Below, in pieces: positions 45,976 through 55,400 of a stretch of 61,836 nt of DNA. The notes beneath the pieces are model-generated. The model saw only the letters and a program-made list of their open reading frames with translations, was not told the origin of the DNA and made no database searches. The translations under genes and the position numbers were made by a program. Each line of letters starts with the position of its first letter. Positions within the stretch are counted from its first letter, which is position 1. This stretch comes from Bacillus sp. FJAT-27245 (lineage in GTDB: Bacteria; Bacillota; Bacilli; Bacillales; Cytobacillaceae): contig NZ_LIGI01000001.1 of assembly GCF_001273955.1 (NCBI RefSeq), forward strand, positions 4,068,536-4,130,371, given 5' to 3'.

Positions 45976-46225
45976 AGTGTCGAATATTTCCCTGCTGTGC
46001 GAATGTTACGACCAAATTGGAGATAGTCGTTGATTTTCCTTCTCCTGAGACGGAGGAGGTTATCATCAGTTTATGAATTTGATAGTCAACAACGGAATAA
46101 TGAGGATTAGTACAGGCGCCTTATATATCAGCGGATAGTCATAAGCACAGTAATAAAGGTAATTGCAGCGGTGATACCAAAAATCACTTATATCCGTTTA
46201 TTAATCTTCTCAAGCAATTCTTTTA
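45976..46225 (-). pseudogene. Remnants of a Wzz-like modulator and a BY-kinase (epsA/epsB or capA/capB type)
   Basis: Minus-strand reading at about 46125-45976 gives HKLMITSSVSGEGKSTTISN followed by LVVTFAQQGN, the Walker A region of bacterial tyrosine kinases (YwqD/CapB/EpsB). At about 46220-46132 another fragment, ELLEKINKRI-stop-VIFGITAAITFITVL, resembles the N-terminal membrane helix of Wzz-like modulators (YwqC/CapA/EpsA). The order fits a capA-capB-[EAR]-capD operon. Most of both genes is missing, with internal stops and a large deletion. Nearer capD, at 45703-45686, MIDMHC followed by a stop recalls the start of CapC/YwqE-type phosphatases, but it is too short to claim. Confidence 0.55.
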
Positions 46226-46399
46226 ATCTAATTGTTTATTATATCTCGATCCCTAGCTTGGTATCTTTCTTTGTAAAATTTATCATCATTTGTCATAGTT
46301 TAAGAAAAAATGGCAGATTTTTTAATTACCCTCTATGTTAATTTAACAATTTTTTCAGGAAAAGGAAAGATGTTTTTCTATTTTGCAAAACAAAATACT

Positions 46400-47200
46400 C
46401 AACTATCGCACACTTGAACATCTAATTTTCGGCCGGCAGCCCCAGTGACCATCCGGAGCGCCCCAAGGGGGATGCCTACAAGGGATGCCACATCTATAAC
46501 CGCCGGAGTCTCGGTGTCCAGAATGCCTTTGGAACGACCTATCAGAGGGTTGGTAAATGGGATGTAAACAGTTGGTAAATTCCTTGTCGAAGAGTGGTAA
46601 AAAGCCGTGGCCGTAATCTTAGCGAACTGTCGAAATGTGCTAAGCACGGAATTCGTCAAAGCCCTGATTGTTTGTGGCTCAAAGTTGGTTGTTCTTTCGC
46701 GCGGTTTTCACATTTGAAATCCTGGGAACAAACCGGTTTATAATTCCTGGCAGCCAGTTCCAGATGGTCCCGTGGAGCTTCGTGAAGGGTTCTAGTCCGC
46801 TTTGCAGTACTTCTTCCTTCCCATTCTGCCAGATGTGAAATCGCCTCCTCAAAGTCTTTAGACGGTAAGAGGCGCTGATTTTTGGTGAAGCCGTGCTGCT
46901 TCGACAATCTTTGTGAGGAATTCCTTCTGGGTTTGAAGTCGGTTCTATTCTTCTTCCGTGAAATCCTCCACAGGCTTGGAAAAGAGTTCCTTATCCTTCT
47001 TGATAGCAGCTGTTCTTTCATTAATTTCCCTATGCATTGCTCGCACCCCTCCTCAAGGGTGGGGTGGCTACCTGGTGACCTGGAAGGCAACAATGATAAT
47101 CGGAACATGGGAAATCGCCTTCTGGATTGCTGTTTCATAGAATCGCCAATTGTCAATTGCGGTCGCAATCAGCTTTGCATGCTGGTTTATGGATAGCCCT
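46400..47200 (-). pseudogene. Degenerate unrecognised coding remnants
   Basis: Several protein-like stretches in shifting minus-strand frames. IDNWRFYETAIQKAISHVP ends at a stop near 47070. MHREINERTAAIKKDKELF starts near 47040 and is broken by one TAG about 30 codons later. A frameshifted continuation runs to about 46670, and an open stretch runs from 46659 to 46399. A plus-strand stretch at about 46405-46578 (IYNRRSLGVQNAFGTTYQRV) also reads like a protein end. Intact alternatives and families were not recognised. The rest of 45490-47583 (apart from the EAR candidate, kinase remnants and terminator) shows nothing more. Confidence 0.35.
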
Positions 47201-47532
47201 CCGGATGTTTGAGACCGTCTTACTGCCTGCCGTCAGTAAGATTGATTCCTAGAACAAAGTGAGCCAAATGGTTTAATTGCTGTTTGGAAAACACAAGGCC
47301 CAGGGCGAATAAAAAATTCAAAATTTAAAAATTGAAAAAAAGAGGGAGTATGGCAGTATGGCTTTTCCCTTACGAAATTGGTTGGTTAACCTTAAAATAC
47401 CACTTAGGGAAATTACCTTTCTTATTAATACGACAAATTTTAACTAATATAGCACGACATATTTTTGACAAGAGTTAAGAGTTTCACTTATTCATTACAC
47501 TAAATTCAATATACTAACATGTTAAAATAAGA

Positions 47533-47559
47533 AAAAAGCATCAGTAATGACCGATGCTT
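47533..47559 (-). terminator. Terminator of propeller gene copy 2
   Basis: AAGCATCGG ... CTGATGCTT stem, followed on the minus strand by TTTTTCTTATTTT. Confidence 0.75.
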
Positions 47560-47583
47560 GGTAATTCTATGTTCGTTATTCTA

Positions 47584-49950
47584 TTAAAGATGCAATCTCT
47601 CGAACGGAATCATGTAAAGATTCGCGAGGTTCCTGTAATAGATATTTCCCATTCCATCCTGGGCAATTTCATAAGCACCGCTTTCAATCATGATGGTATA
47701 AGACATATCGGCTGGATTGATTCTGAAAAGCCTTCCTTCCATCGTTCCGTACACAAAGCCATCCTTCCCAGCAATAAGCCTGGCATTGCTGAATCTTCCG
47801 GAAATGGCATTTAACAGCTTAACAGACCTGAATTTATTCAGATTAGGATTATAGGAGAAAATCGTCCCGTCCGCAGCTCCCCAAATATCCCCGTCCGGAC
47901 CCTTTATTAAAGACATGACCATTGTTGCCCGGACAGGAAGAAAAAAGAATTCCTTTTCTTCCGGATTAGCAGAGTTAAAACGGAAGAACTTCGCACTGAA
48001 TTGGTCACGCTGGTAATTCGAATGGATGGAAGTCCCGCCGTATATATATTGATCATCTTGAACCAATGAGATGATGCTCTGGTTTGTTATATAGTCTTCA
48101 TATACCTTGTAGTCCCCAGTTGCTACATTATAGTTGAGCAGCAGGCCGCCCTTAAGGGAATCCTGGGCATATGTCCCCGCAAACAAGTGCGTATTGTTGT
48201 AGCCAGCCATAGCCGTAATCCGTTCCTGCCTGTACTTATCGAGGGCAATCATCTCTCTTACAGATGATTGATCCCATAACTCATTTGAAGTAATTTCAAT
48301 AAGCCTTGCTTTTGGGTAGGCGCCCCCATATAGCTTCCCATTCATAACAATGGCACTTTCTAGCTGGTTTACTCCGCCAAGCTGGACTCCCTTTTTTTCA
48401 ATTGTGCCAAACTTCGTCAGGCCGCCGGTCATAAATCCATTCACATAAATAAAGCGATTGTCCGGATCTGCAAATAAGGTATGAAGGTTAACCGGATGTG
48501 AAGGCAAAATTGCTTTTTTTACCGTAACTACGTTTGAAAAAGGGTTGTAGAGGAAATAATTCCCCTCATTATCAATCAGTCCTGTCAGAATGTTTCGTGA
48601 AGGGTTGGTTTTTAATTGAATGAAATCGAGGGATAATGCCGTCCGTTTTCTCGGAAGCCTTGCATTGGTATTTCGAATTTCTCCGGTACCCAGATGATAT
48701 GCATAGAAATTACCATCAAACGTATAATAGAATTCATTCTTTTCAGGCTCTATAGGTGAGAATCCGCGGGAATCAGCCACAAATTCCTGTAAAAAAGCTC
48801 CTTTTGAAAGACTATATAGATTAGCTCTTTTGGAAGGAAAAAATTTAACTGCAATAAGGTCAGAATCAATTCGTTTCATTTTTTCCGCATAAGACTCTGA
48901 CTTATAAACATCTGAAAGAAGCGGAGTTTTTTTATCTAATCTCACATCCCATTTAAATAGTTCGGCCAACGGCCCTGTACTTACATAAAGATTACTGTCG
49001 TCCGGTTCAGCCAGGATGGATTTGGCGAATTGTTTTCCGAACGATGCCGAGCGAATAAATTCACGCTGTCCGGTGAATTTGTTGAAAGCAAACACGGAAG
49101 CCCCGTACGCTGTAGAGCCATATACATATTGATGTGTAACAGACAAATCCTGGATTGTGGTTTCCGCTGTACCTGCCAGCATATCCCCATGGTCTTTAAA
49201 CTCAGGGATGTTTGGGTTATAACTATATAAATGTCCTTTGCTGGTACCCCCAACCCAGACAATTCCGTTTTGATCGACCTCAATTGCCCAGGCACTGGTT
49301 GAATTTCCAAGCGAGAAAATACTTTTAGTTTCATTCGTATTCACATCTACCACCGCTAAAGATGAAGGGGTCCCATGAAGAATGATATATAGATAAGCAT
49401 TTCCGTTATTATCCACACCCGCCTTTGATGCTAGCGTGCTTAGGTTGGATACTTGCGGGCCAAGGTCAACAGGTTCCAATTTAGGCTTTTCAGGGATAAC
49501 CACAACTGGAGGAGGATTGCCTTCATTTCCCGGAGGAGGTGGTGGAGGCGGAGCAGGTGGTGCAGGCGGGTCTAGTTTCGGATTTGCACATCTTACAGCA
49601 TTCAACTTTTGCTTGGACGGCGTCCTATAATCTATACGTTCATCCCGCTTAACAAAATAACCTCCGCCAACCCCAAGATACTCAGCTCTAAAATTATAAA
49701 TCCTATAAGTACTTCCCTTTTTTAAAATCCTATCGATTACTAGTTCACCGTCTACCAATTTATAGAGCGGGGTATCATTTAAAATTAATAGCTTACCAAT
49801 TTGTCCCGGCTTCAATTCCACACCGTCCCAGTAGATTTTTTGGTCTATTTTAATTCCTGTACAATCGATTTGCGAAGCATTAGCATGATTTATTGGAAAT
49901 ATATTAATAATCATTATACAAACTACTAAAAAAAGAAAAAAACGTTTCAT
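47584..49950 (-). CDS. Secreted beta-propeller protein with N-terminal Cys-bracketed GQIGR module, copy 2
   Basis: A 788-residue exported protein. Signal peptide MKRFFLFLVVCIMIINIF ... NHANAS. The module spans about 25-112 (YWDGVELKPGQIGKLLIL ... YRIYNF ... GGGYYV ... TPSKQK), with Cys before it (IDCTG) and after it (AVRCAN). A Pro-rich linker (PPAPPAPPPPPPP, about 120-140) leads to a long propeller-like domain (about 165-780) with repeating blades such as VWVGGTSKGHLYSYNP, VYGSTAYGASVFAFN, IYGGTSIHSNYQ and VYGTMEGRLFRINP. No catalytic motif is recognised; blades of this kind often bind ligands or sugars. The start is ATG 49950, after GGAGTGAT; the frame extends to 50001 without RBS. It is the intact paralogue of the interrupted gene at 27611. 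Confidence 0.85.
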   Translation of the reverse strand: MKRFFLFLVVCIMIINIFPINHANASQIDCTGIKIDQKIYWDGVELKPGQIGKLLILNDTPLYKLVDGELVIDRILKKGSTYRIYNFRAEYLGVGGGYFVKRDERIDYRTPSKQKLNAVRCANPKLDPPAPPAPPPPPPPGNEGNPPPVVVIPEKPKLEPVDLGPQVSNLSTLASKAGVDNNGNAYLYIILHGTPSSLAVVDVNTNETKSIFSLGNSTSAWAIEVDQNGIVWVGGTSKGHLYSYNPNIPEFKDHGDMLAGTAETTIQDLSVTHQYVYGSTAYGASVFAFNKFTGQREFIRSASFGKQFAKSILAEPDDSNLYVSTGPLAELFKWDVRLDKKTPLLSDVYKSESYAEKMKRIDSDLIAVKFFPSKRANLYSLSKGAFLQEFVADSRGFSPIEPEKNEFYYTFDGNFYAYHLGTGEIRNTNARLPRKRTALSLDFIQLKTNPSRNILTGLIDNEGNYFLYNPFSNVVTVKKAILPSHPVNLHTLFADPDNRFIYVNGFMTGGLTKFGTIEKKGVQLGGVNQLESAIVMNGKLYGGAYPKARLIEITSNELWDQSSVREMIALDKYRQERITAMAGYNNTHLFAGTYAQDSLKGGLLLNYNVATGDYKVYEDYITNQSIISLVQDDQYIYGGTSIHSNYQRDQFSAKFFRFNSANPEEKEFFFLPVRATMVMSLIKGPDGDIWGAADGTIFSYNPNLNKFRSVKLLNAISGRFSNARLIAGKDGFVYGTMEGRLFRINPADMSYTIMIESGAYEIAQDGMGNIYYRNLANLYMIPFERLHL

Positions 49951-50074
49951 TATAACCCAATCACTCCTATTATCGTTTAAACTCGCTTGTTGCCAAGCCA
50001 AGGCGTTCTTTTTATTATATCAACAATTTGTAAAAAATGAGGAATTTTAACGATAATTGGTTATTTGGAACTAT

Positions 50075-50103
50075 CAAAAAAAGAGCATTTTGTATATGCT
50101 CTT
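50075..50103 (-). terminator. Terminator of the ligase/TPR operon
   Basis: AAGAGCAT/ATGCTCTT perfect stem with TTTTTTTG on the minus strand. Confidence 0.75.
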
Positions 50104-50233
50104 TTTCTTGATACACAATTTATTTTATCTGCCTAGATGACTCAACTATGTTTGAAAAATATCGCGAATCTTTTTACCAGGAAAACCATTTTTATAGAGG
50201 GCTATCAATTGAGAGTTACCCAACAACTGATAA

Positions 50234-51799
50234 TTAAGCCACAATTTCGTTTTTAGAGTCGTCATAAAGAAATTTCGCAGTTACTATCCCGCCAATTATC
50301 CACATATGCAAACTCGTGCCAACAATAGTATCGTTGAATAAGGATTGAAGGAGATATGCAGCCCATGCAAATAATAATGCCGTTAAGTAAATTGAATTTC
50401 CCTTTATTCTACCTTTTTTGAATAAAAAGGATACTCCATATAGCATTGACATACCTAAAATACCCATAAAAGCAATAAAACCAAAAGTACCAGTTCCAAA
50501 AAGCACTCCAATGTACATACTATGTGGTTTATCTACCGTAACCGTATAAGTTCCTATTTGGGCATGTTTTTCTGGTTCATTTTGCGGAAAAACAAAAGGC
50601 AGAGTGTCAAGGCCGTAACCTGTAAATGGTCGCTTCATTACTAAATCAATCGTTCTTTCCCAAATATAAGTCCTTCCCGAGCCTGGTCCATAACCTGCTT
50701 CGGGTAATTCGGGAAGCTTAAAATCAGGATTATCAGATGCTTCAACTTTTGGCCCTATAAACAAATTATCCATTATCCTGGCTGTAGATTCTTTTACCTC
50801 GAAAGGATTTGAAGTTGTGAAAAATCCAACCGATTCTGTCCATACTAACGGATTTTTTTGAGCGAGAAATGGTATTAAACCTGTAGCGCTAATTATAAAT
50901 ACCAATATGATTATAAATGACTTCATTCGCTGCTCTGATTTAAAAATCAGCACCAAAATTAATAACAGTAACAAACCCAAAGTAACAAATCCGCTTGTTG
51001 ACATCGACATTAACATTGTTGCCACTGATATTATCGAAAATATAAAAAACATTATTTTTCTTTTAATTGAAATTTCTAGCATCGCAGTAACCAAAAATAA
51101 GATTGTAATTACCGCAAATGAACCGCTCATATAGTTAATCTGATTCAATGTGCCTACTAATTGTGATCCTTCTCCTAATCCAGACCCTTCAGGTAGAAAC
51201 AATGTAATCATTTTTTTAAATTTCGGGTATTCAAGGGCGTCTTTATGCCAAAAATTCATAACTGTCAACACAAAATTAATTAATACCAGTGGGATAAATA
51301 AATAGATTATTTTTCTCATCGAATTTTCTGGATAAGTAATTTGTGTTGCTATAAAAAAAAGGAGTAAATAGCATAAATACATTATTGCCCCATCATATCT
51401 GCTAGGCATTCCATAGAGCGCTAATGTTTTATACGGAGAAAAAACAGTAGCAATAATAATACATATGCCAAACATAAGCATTAACCAATTTATTGATCTG
51501 TGAACAATTTTATAATTTAGAAAAATAACCTTATACAGGAAGAGCAGTACTATTATTGACGTGGCAGTTATAGCAATATATGATTTATGCAGGGCAAATA
51601 AATCGCCCTTATATCCACTCATAAAAGTTGCTTCATTTTCAATAATTGGACTATAAAAAGAATCTATACCGGCACTAACGATAAGTGGGACTCCAACAGT
51701 TATAGCTAAAAATATGAGAAAAATCAGTCGGTCTATTTTCTTTTGATCCCTCTCATCCTCTTGAGGATCCCTTTTAATATTAAGTGTATAACTCGTCAT
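50234..51799 (-). CDS. O-antigen ligase/polymerase family membrane protein
   Basis: A 521-residue protein with about 11-12 membrane helices and a large extracytoplasmic loop (about 325-420). That loop contains GSGRTYIWERTIDLVMKRP, YGLDTLPFVFPQ and KPHSMYIGVLFGTG, the Arg/His-bearing loop pattern of the WaaL/Wzy family (PF04932 type). Such enzymes transfer undecaprenyl-linked glycans to an acceptor (lipid, wall or protein) or polymerise them. It is paired with a TPR protein, and the S-layer gene lies upstream on the same strand. In glycosylated Geobacillus S-layers a related protein (WsaB) is proposed to be the glycan-to-protein transferase; that role here is inference. The start is ATG 51799, after GGAGG. 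Confidence 0.82.
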   Translation of the reverse strand: MTSYTLNIKRDPQEDERDQKKIDRLIFLIFLAITVGVPLIVSAGIDSFYSPIIENEATFMSGYKGDLFALHKSYIAITATSIIVLLFLYKVIFLNYKIVHRSINWLMLMFGICIIIATVFSPYKTLALYGMPSRYDGAIMYLCYLLLFFIATQITYPENSMRKIIYLFIPLVLINFVLTVMNFWHKDALEYPKFKKMITLFLPEGSGLGEGSQLVGTLNQINYMSGSFAVITILFLVTAMLEISIKRKIMFFIFSIISVATMLMSMSTSGFVTLGLLLLLILVLIFKSEQRMKSFIIILVFIISATGLIPFLAQKNPLVWTESVGFFTTSNPFEVKESTARIMDNLFIGPKVEASDNPDFKLPELPEAGYGPGSGRTYIWERTIDLVMKRPFTGYGLDTLPFVFPQNEPEKHAQIGTYTVTVDKPHSMYIGVLFGTGTFGFIAFMGILGMSMLYGVSFLFKKGRIKGNSIYLTALLFAWAAYLLQSLFNDTIVGTSLHMWIIGGIVTAKFLYDDSKNEIVA

Positions 51800-51820
51800 G
51801 TTTTCCTCCATAGCAATTAC

Positions 51821-52306
51821 TCAAATCGTACCGAGCAATTCATCAACCCTACTGTGGTATTTCTCGTCTACTTCTTGGCCATAAAGGGTTTTGGCTTTCT
51901 CCAGGACTAATTTTGCTTCCTGCTTTTGATTGCTGAAATACAACATTTCTCCAAATTGAAGCATAAATATTGGTTCGGTAGACAAAAACGGCTTTATTTC
52001 AAGTGCCTTTTTATATTGTCTAGCTGCTGAACTATAATCTTCTTTCATAGCATATGCAATACCTAAATTTTGGGTAATAGCTACCGATCCTGGTTGTTGC
52101 TTATTAAGATCATTTAGTATTTTTATTGCTGTTTCAATTTCGTTTGAATTTTTATCTGTTTTTTCTAATAATGAAATGGCATACTCATACTTTTGAAATG
52201 ACTCTTCAAAAACCTTATCTTGATTTTTCCCTGTGAAATTAACTGTAATTAATGTTATTAAAGTCAAAACTACAAAAAAAAGAAAAATAATATTTGTTTT
52301 TGGCAT
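51821..52306 (-). CDS. Membrane-anchored TPR protein
   Basis: A 161-residue protein with one N-terminal membrane segment (NIIFLFFVVLTLITLITVNF) and TPR-like helical repeats outside (AIKILNDLNKQQPGSVAITQ, NLGIAYAMKEDYSSAARQYK, AKLVLEKAKTLYG). It precedes the ligase-like gene by 21 bp, a common pairing in Bacillales. It may hold the ligase or its acceptor. The start is ATG 52306, after AAAGGGA; the open frame reaches 52402 without RBS support. Confidence 0.75.
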   Translation of the reverse strand: MPKTNIIFLFFVVLTLITLITVNFTGKNQDKVFEESFQKYEYAISLLEKTDKNSNEIETAIKILNDLNKQQPGSVAITQNLGIAYAMKEDYSSAARQYKKALEIKPFLSTEPIFMLQFGEMLYFSNQKQEAKLVLEKAKTLYGQEVDEKYHSRVDELLGTI

Positions 52307-52419
52307 AATTGGTCCCTTTTTTTCGTCTTTTATATTATACAAATTTCTCCTATTCTTTATTGCCGGTCTTAACTTATTTGTAAAAGAAATCAAAACTTTC
52401 AATTCACTTTACGCAATAA

Positions 52420-52458
52420 TAAAGCCTTGTAGACTTTTATATCTACAAGGCTTTATTT
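52420..52458 (-). terminator. Terminator of the S-layer gene
   Basis: Perfect 14-bp inverted repeat TAAAGCCTTGTAGA/TCTACAAGGCTTTA, followed on the minus strand by TTATT. Confidence 0.7.
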
Positions 52459-52478
52459 AATTTAAGACTTAGTCCAAC

Positions 52479-55400
52479 TTACTCCCCAACTGTTACGTCA
52501 ATAAAATCAGACTTACCGTCTTTTATGAAGATTACACGGAATTTATCATTCTTATCTTTGCTACCAACTCCGCTAAAGTCGATAACTCCATTAGTAACAC
52601 TCACATTTCCTGTAACTTCTCCGGTCTGTGGAATGATGGAAATAGAATCGAGAGCAGTGCTACCCAACGTATATCCACCAAACTGGTCAGTAACCCAAAC
52701 AAACGCTTGGTCTGTTGTTGTCGTAGAAGATGTAATTGTTACGTTAGTTTTATCAACTGCTCCAGAAGTGCCAGCAGTTTTGTCCTTCACTTCAACGGAT
52801 TGAGCAGTTAAAGCTTGAGCTGAAACTTTTACATCTTTCGTAATTGTCCGTACTCCATCGTTTGTATTGACGACAACCGATACTTGGCCATTTACGTCGG
52901 AAGTAATAGCGCTATTGGCTCCAGCTACATACCACTTACCACCAACATTTTGAACCAAAATATTGGCATTGTTTGAAGACACGCTAACTATTGCAGTTGA
53001 AGGAATTACATATTTGTTTCCAGCTGCATCAGTAGCTTTGATTGAGACTTGCTTAGCATAGCCCGCTGCAATATCAGTCGAAGAAATGTCAGATGTAGTT
53101 CCGTCCTGACCTGATCCAGCTTTATAAAGAGTTGGAATATCAGCAACAGAGTATGTTAAACCAGTTGATACGTTCTCTGCAACAACGAATGTTTTAGAAA
53201 CTTGGCTTAATACATCGTTAGTTGTTGTATTTACAAACTGGAAGGTAACAGTGTAAGAACCTTTTTTGCCAGCCTGAGCAGCGATTCCAAATGAATTAGT
53301 AGCATTTGCATCAAATGTTGATTCATCAACCACTGTAATCGAATCACCTGAGGTTGATTGACCATCTGGTGCAGTTACAGTTAATCCAGCATCATCACCT
53401 GATACTTTTGAAACAGATACCTTTACAGCATGGTTAGAAATGTTTGCAGTTACGTCAAAATCCTTACCATACTGATCCTTAAACGCAAGCTTAGTAGATG
53501 TAGAAGCACCTTGGATAAGATTGCTAACAAGCGTTGAAGGAAGCTCGATTGTAGCAGCTTTACGAGCTTCATTAACATCTAAAACAAAGCTAGATGACTT
53601 TCCTGTAGCATTAACTGTTACTGTAATGGTAGCTGTACCTTTTACATCACCAAATGCTCCAGTGTTCACTAGTTTACCTTTATTTGTACCAGTTGTTTCA
53701 ATTCCAAGATTTCTACTTTCAATTACATTGCTATTGGAAGATGTAAATGTGAATGCGCCTGCAGCAGCAGCAGCAACAATTTGGTCAGCAGTCATGTCAG
53801 CACCAAATTGATCTTTTACATTTAATGTTGCAACTAGTGTTTTAGCGCCATCACCCGCAGCAATTGTAGCTGTTGGAGCAACTACAGAAACCTCAGCAGC
53901 TTCTGGAGCTTTCACTACATCAAATGTGTAGTTAACAACCTGGCCAGTTGCATTGATTACCACTGTCACGATTACAGGCTTAGCTGCTGTCATTCCAGTT
54001 GTGTTTAAGCGCAAATACGCTTTGCCGTCAACCGTTACAAAAGATGCGGATGCATTTGCATCAGAATCAATGATTGTAGTTGATGCATTTAGTGCAGTTG
54101 CATTAGTGACGTTATTTCCATATTGATCAACTGCATTAACCTCAAGGTCAACTGCTGTCGCTTGGTTAACTTCAACTCTAGTTTTATTTGTTGGGTACTT
54201 AAGTGCTCCGAAAGTTAAAGTTTGAAGAGTAGCCGCATCAGATGCAGTCAAGTTAGCTACAACTGTTGTTCCAGTTGTTCCGTCTACCCCAGTAAGAACG
54301 ATAGTATCGCCCTTCTTAATCTCTGAACCTTTAACAATTGTAACTTTACCATTGTTATCATCGTTAGCAGTGCCTACAGAAGAAGCCCACTGAATGTTAG
54401 CTGCAAGAGCGTCCTTCGTAATGTCAGTGCCGTACTGGTCTTTTACAGAGTATCCAACTGTCACAGTGTCAGTAGAAGTTGCTGATTTAACTGCTTGAGT
54501 GGAAAGAACTTCAATCTTAGCAACCTTTTGAGCAGCTACAGTAACAGATGCAGTGTTGGAACCATCCTTAAACTGGCCGCCTGTTACAGTAACAGTGTAG
54601 TCACCGGCAACAAGGTTAGTTGCTGAAGAAAGTTCAACAGACTGTTTGTCTTCAGAAAGCTTTGGAGTTAATACGATAGTTGTTGTACCGCGCTTAACTG
54701 TGAAAGTAAGGCCTTCTAGAGATTCAATTTTGTTGCTAAGTTCTACTTTCAAAGTCTTAGCGTTGGCAACTGATAAACCTTTTACGTTTGCAGCAGCGGC
54801 TTCAACTTTGAAAGAAGCAGCAGCAACAGCTGGAGCAGCTTTGTAAGCTACGCTGTATACAACTGCCTGGTCAGCAGTAGTTGCTTCAACCTTAGGTACA
54901 GTCACTGTAACAACTTTCTTGTCTTCGCTAAGAGCCACAGCAGATGGAGTTACAGCTTTTCCTTCAGCGCCGTTGATTGATTGAACAACAACTAGGTCAG
55001 CTGTTGTAGGAGCAGCTTCCAAAGCTTTGTCAAAGTTTACTGTTACTGTTCCGTTAACAGCAGTTACGCTTTGAACCTTAGGAAGGGCAATGCCGCCATT
55101 GTATTCGTCTTTTACTTTATCTACTAGTGGAGCAAGATATTTGCCGAATTCGCTGTTCTTATCAAGGTCAGCTAGGAACTTGTCGATTTTATCGATTTGT
55201 ACTTTAGCACCTTCAAAATCCTTTTCAGCAAGCTCTTTCGTTGCTGCTTCAACAGCCATTTTGATTGTTACTTCAACAGCGATGCTGTCGCGTAGCGCTT
55301 GAGCTTCTGCTTTGAACTCGCTGCGAAGCAATTCACGTGCAGTCTTACCGTATACACGATCAAGAATTACTGTGCGAGTTTTCAATTCGTAAGAAATGGC

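Larger units (their letters stand above)
47584..50110 (-). repeat. Long direct repeat, right copy
   Basis: Same gene, orientation and about 150 bp of upstream sequence as 27611-30110. Here the upstream end is the true 3' end and terminator of the ligase gene. That suggests this is the parental copy, and that copy 1 carries the duplicated ligase terminator. Confidence 0.7.
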
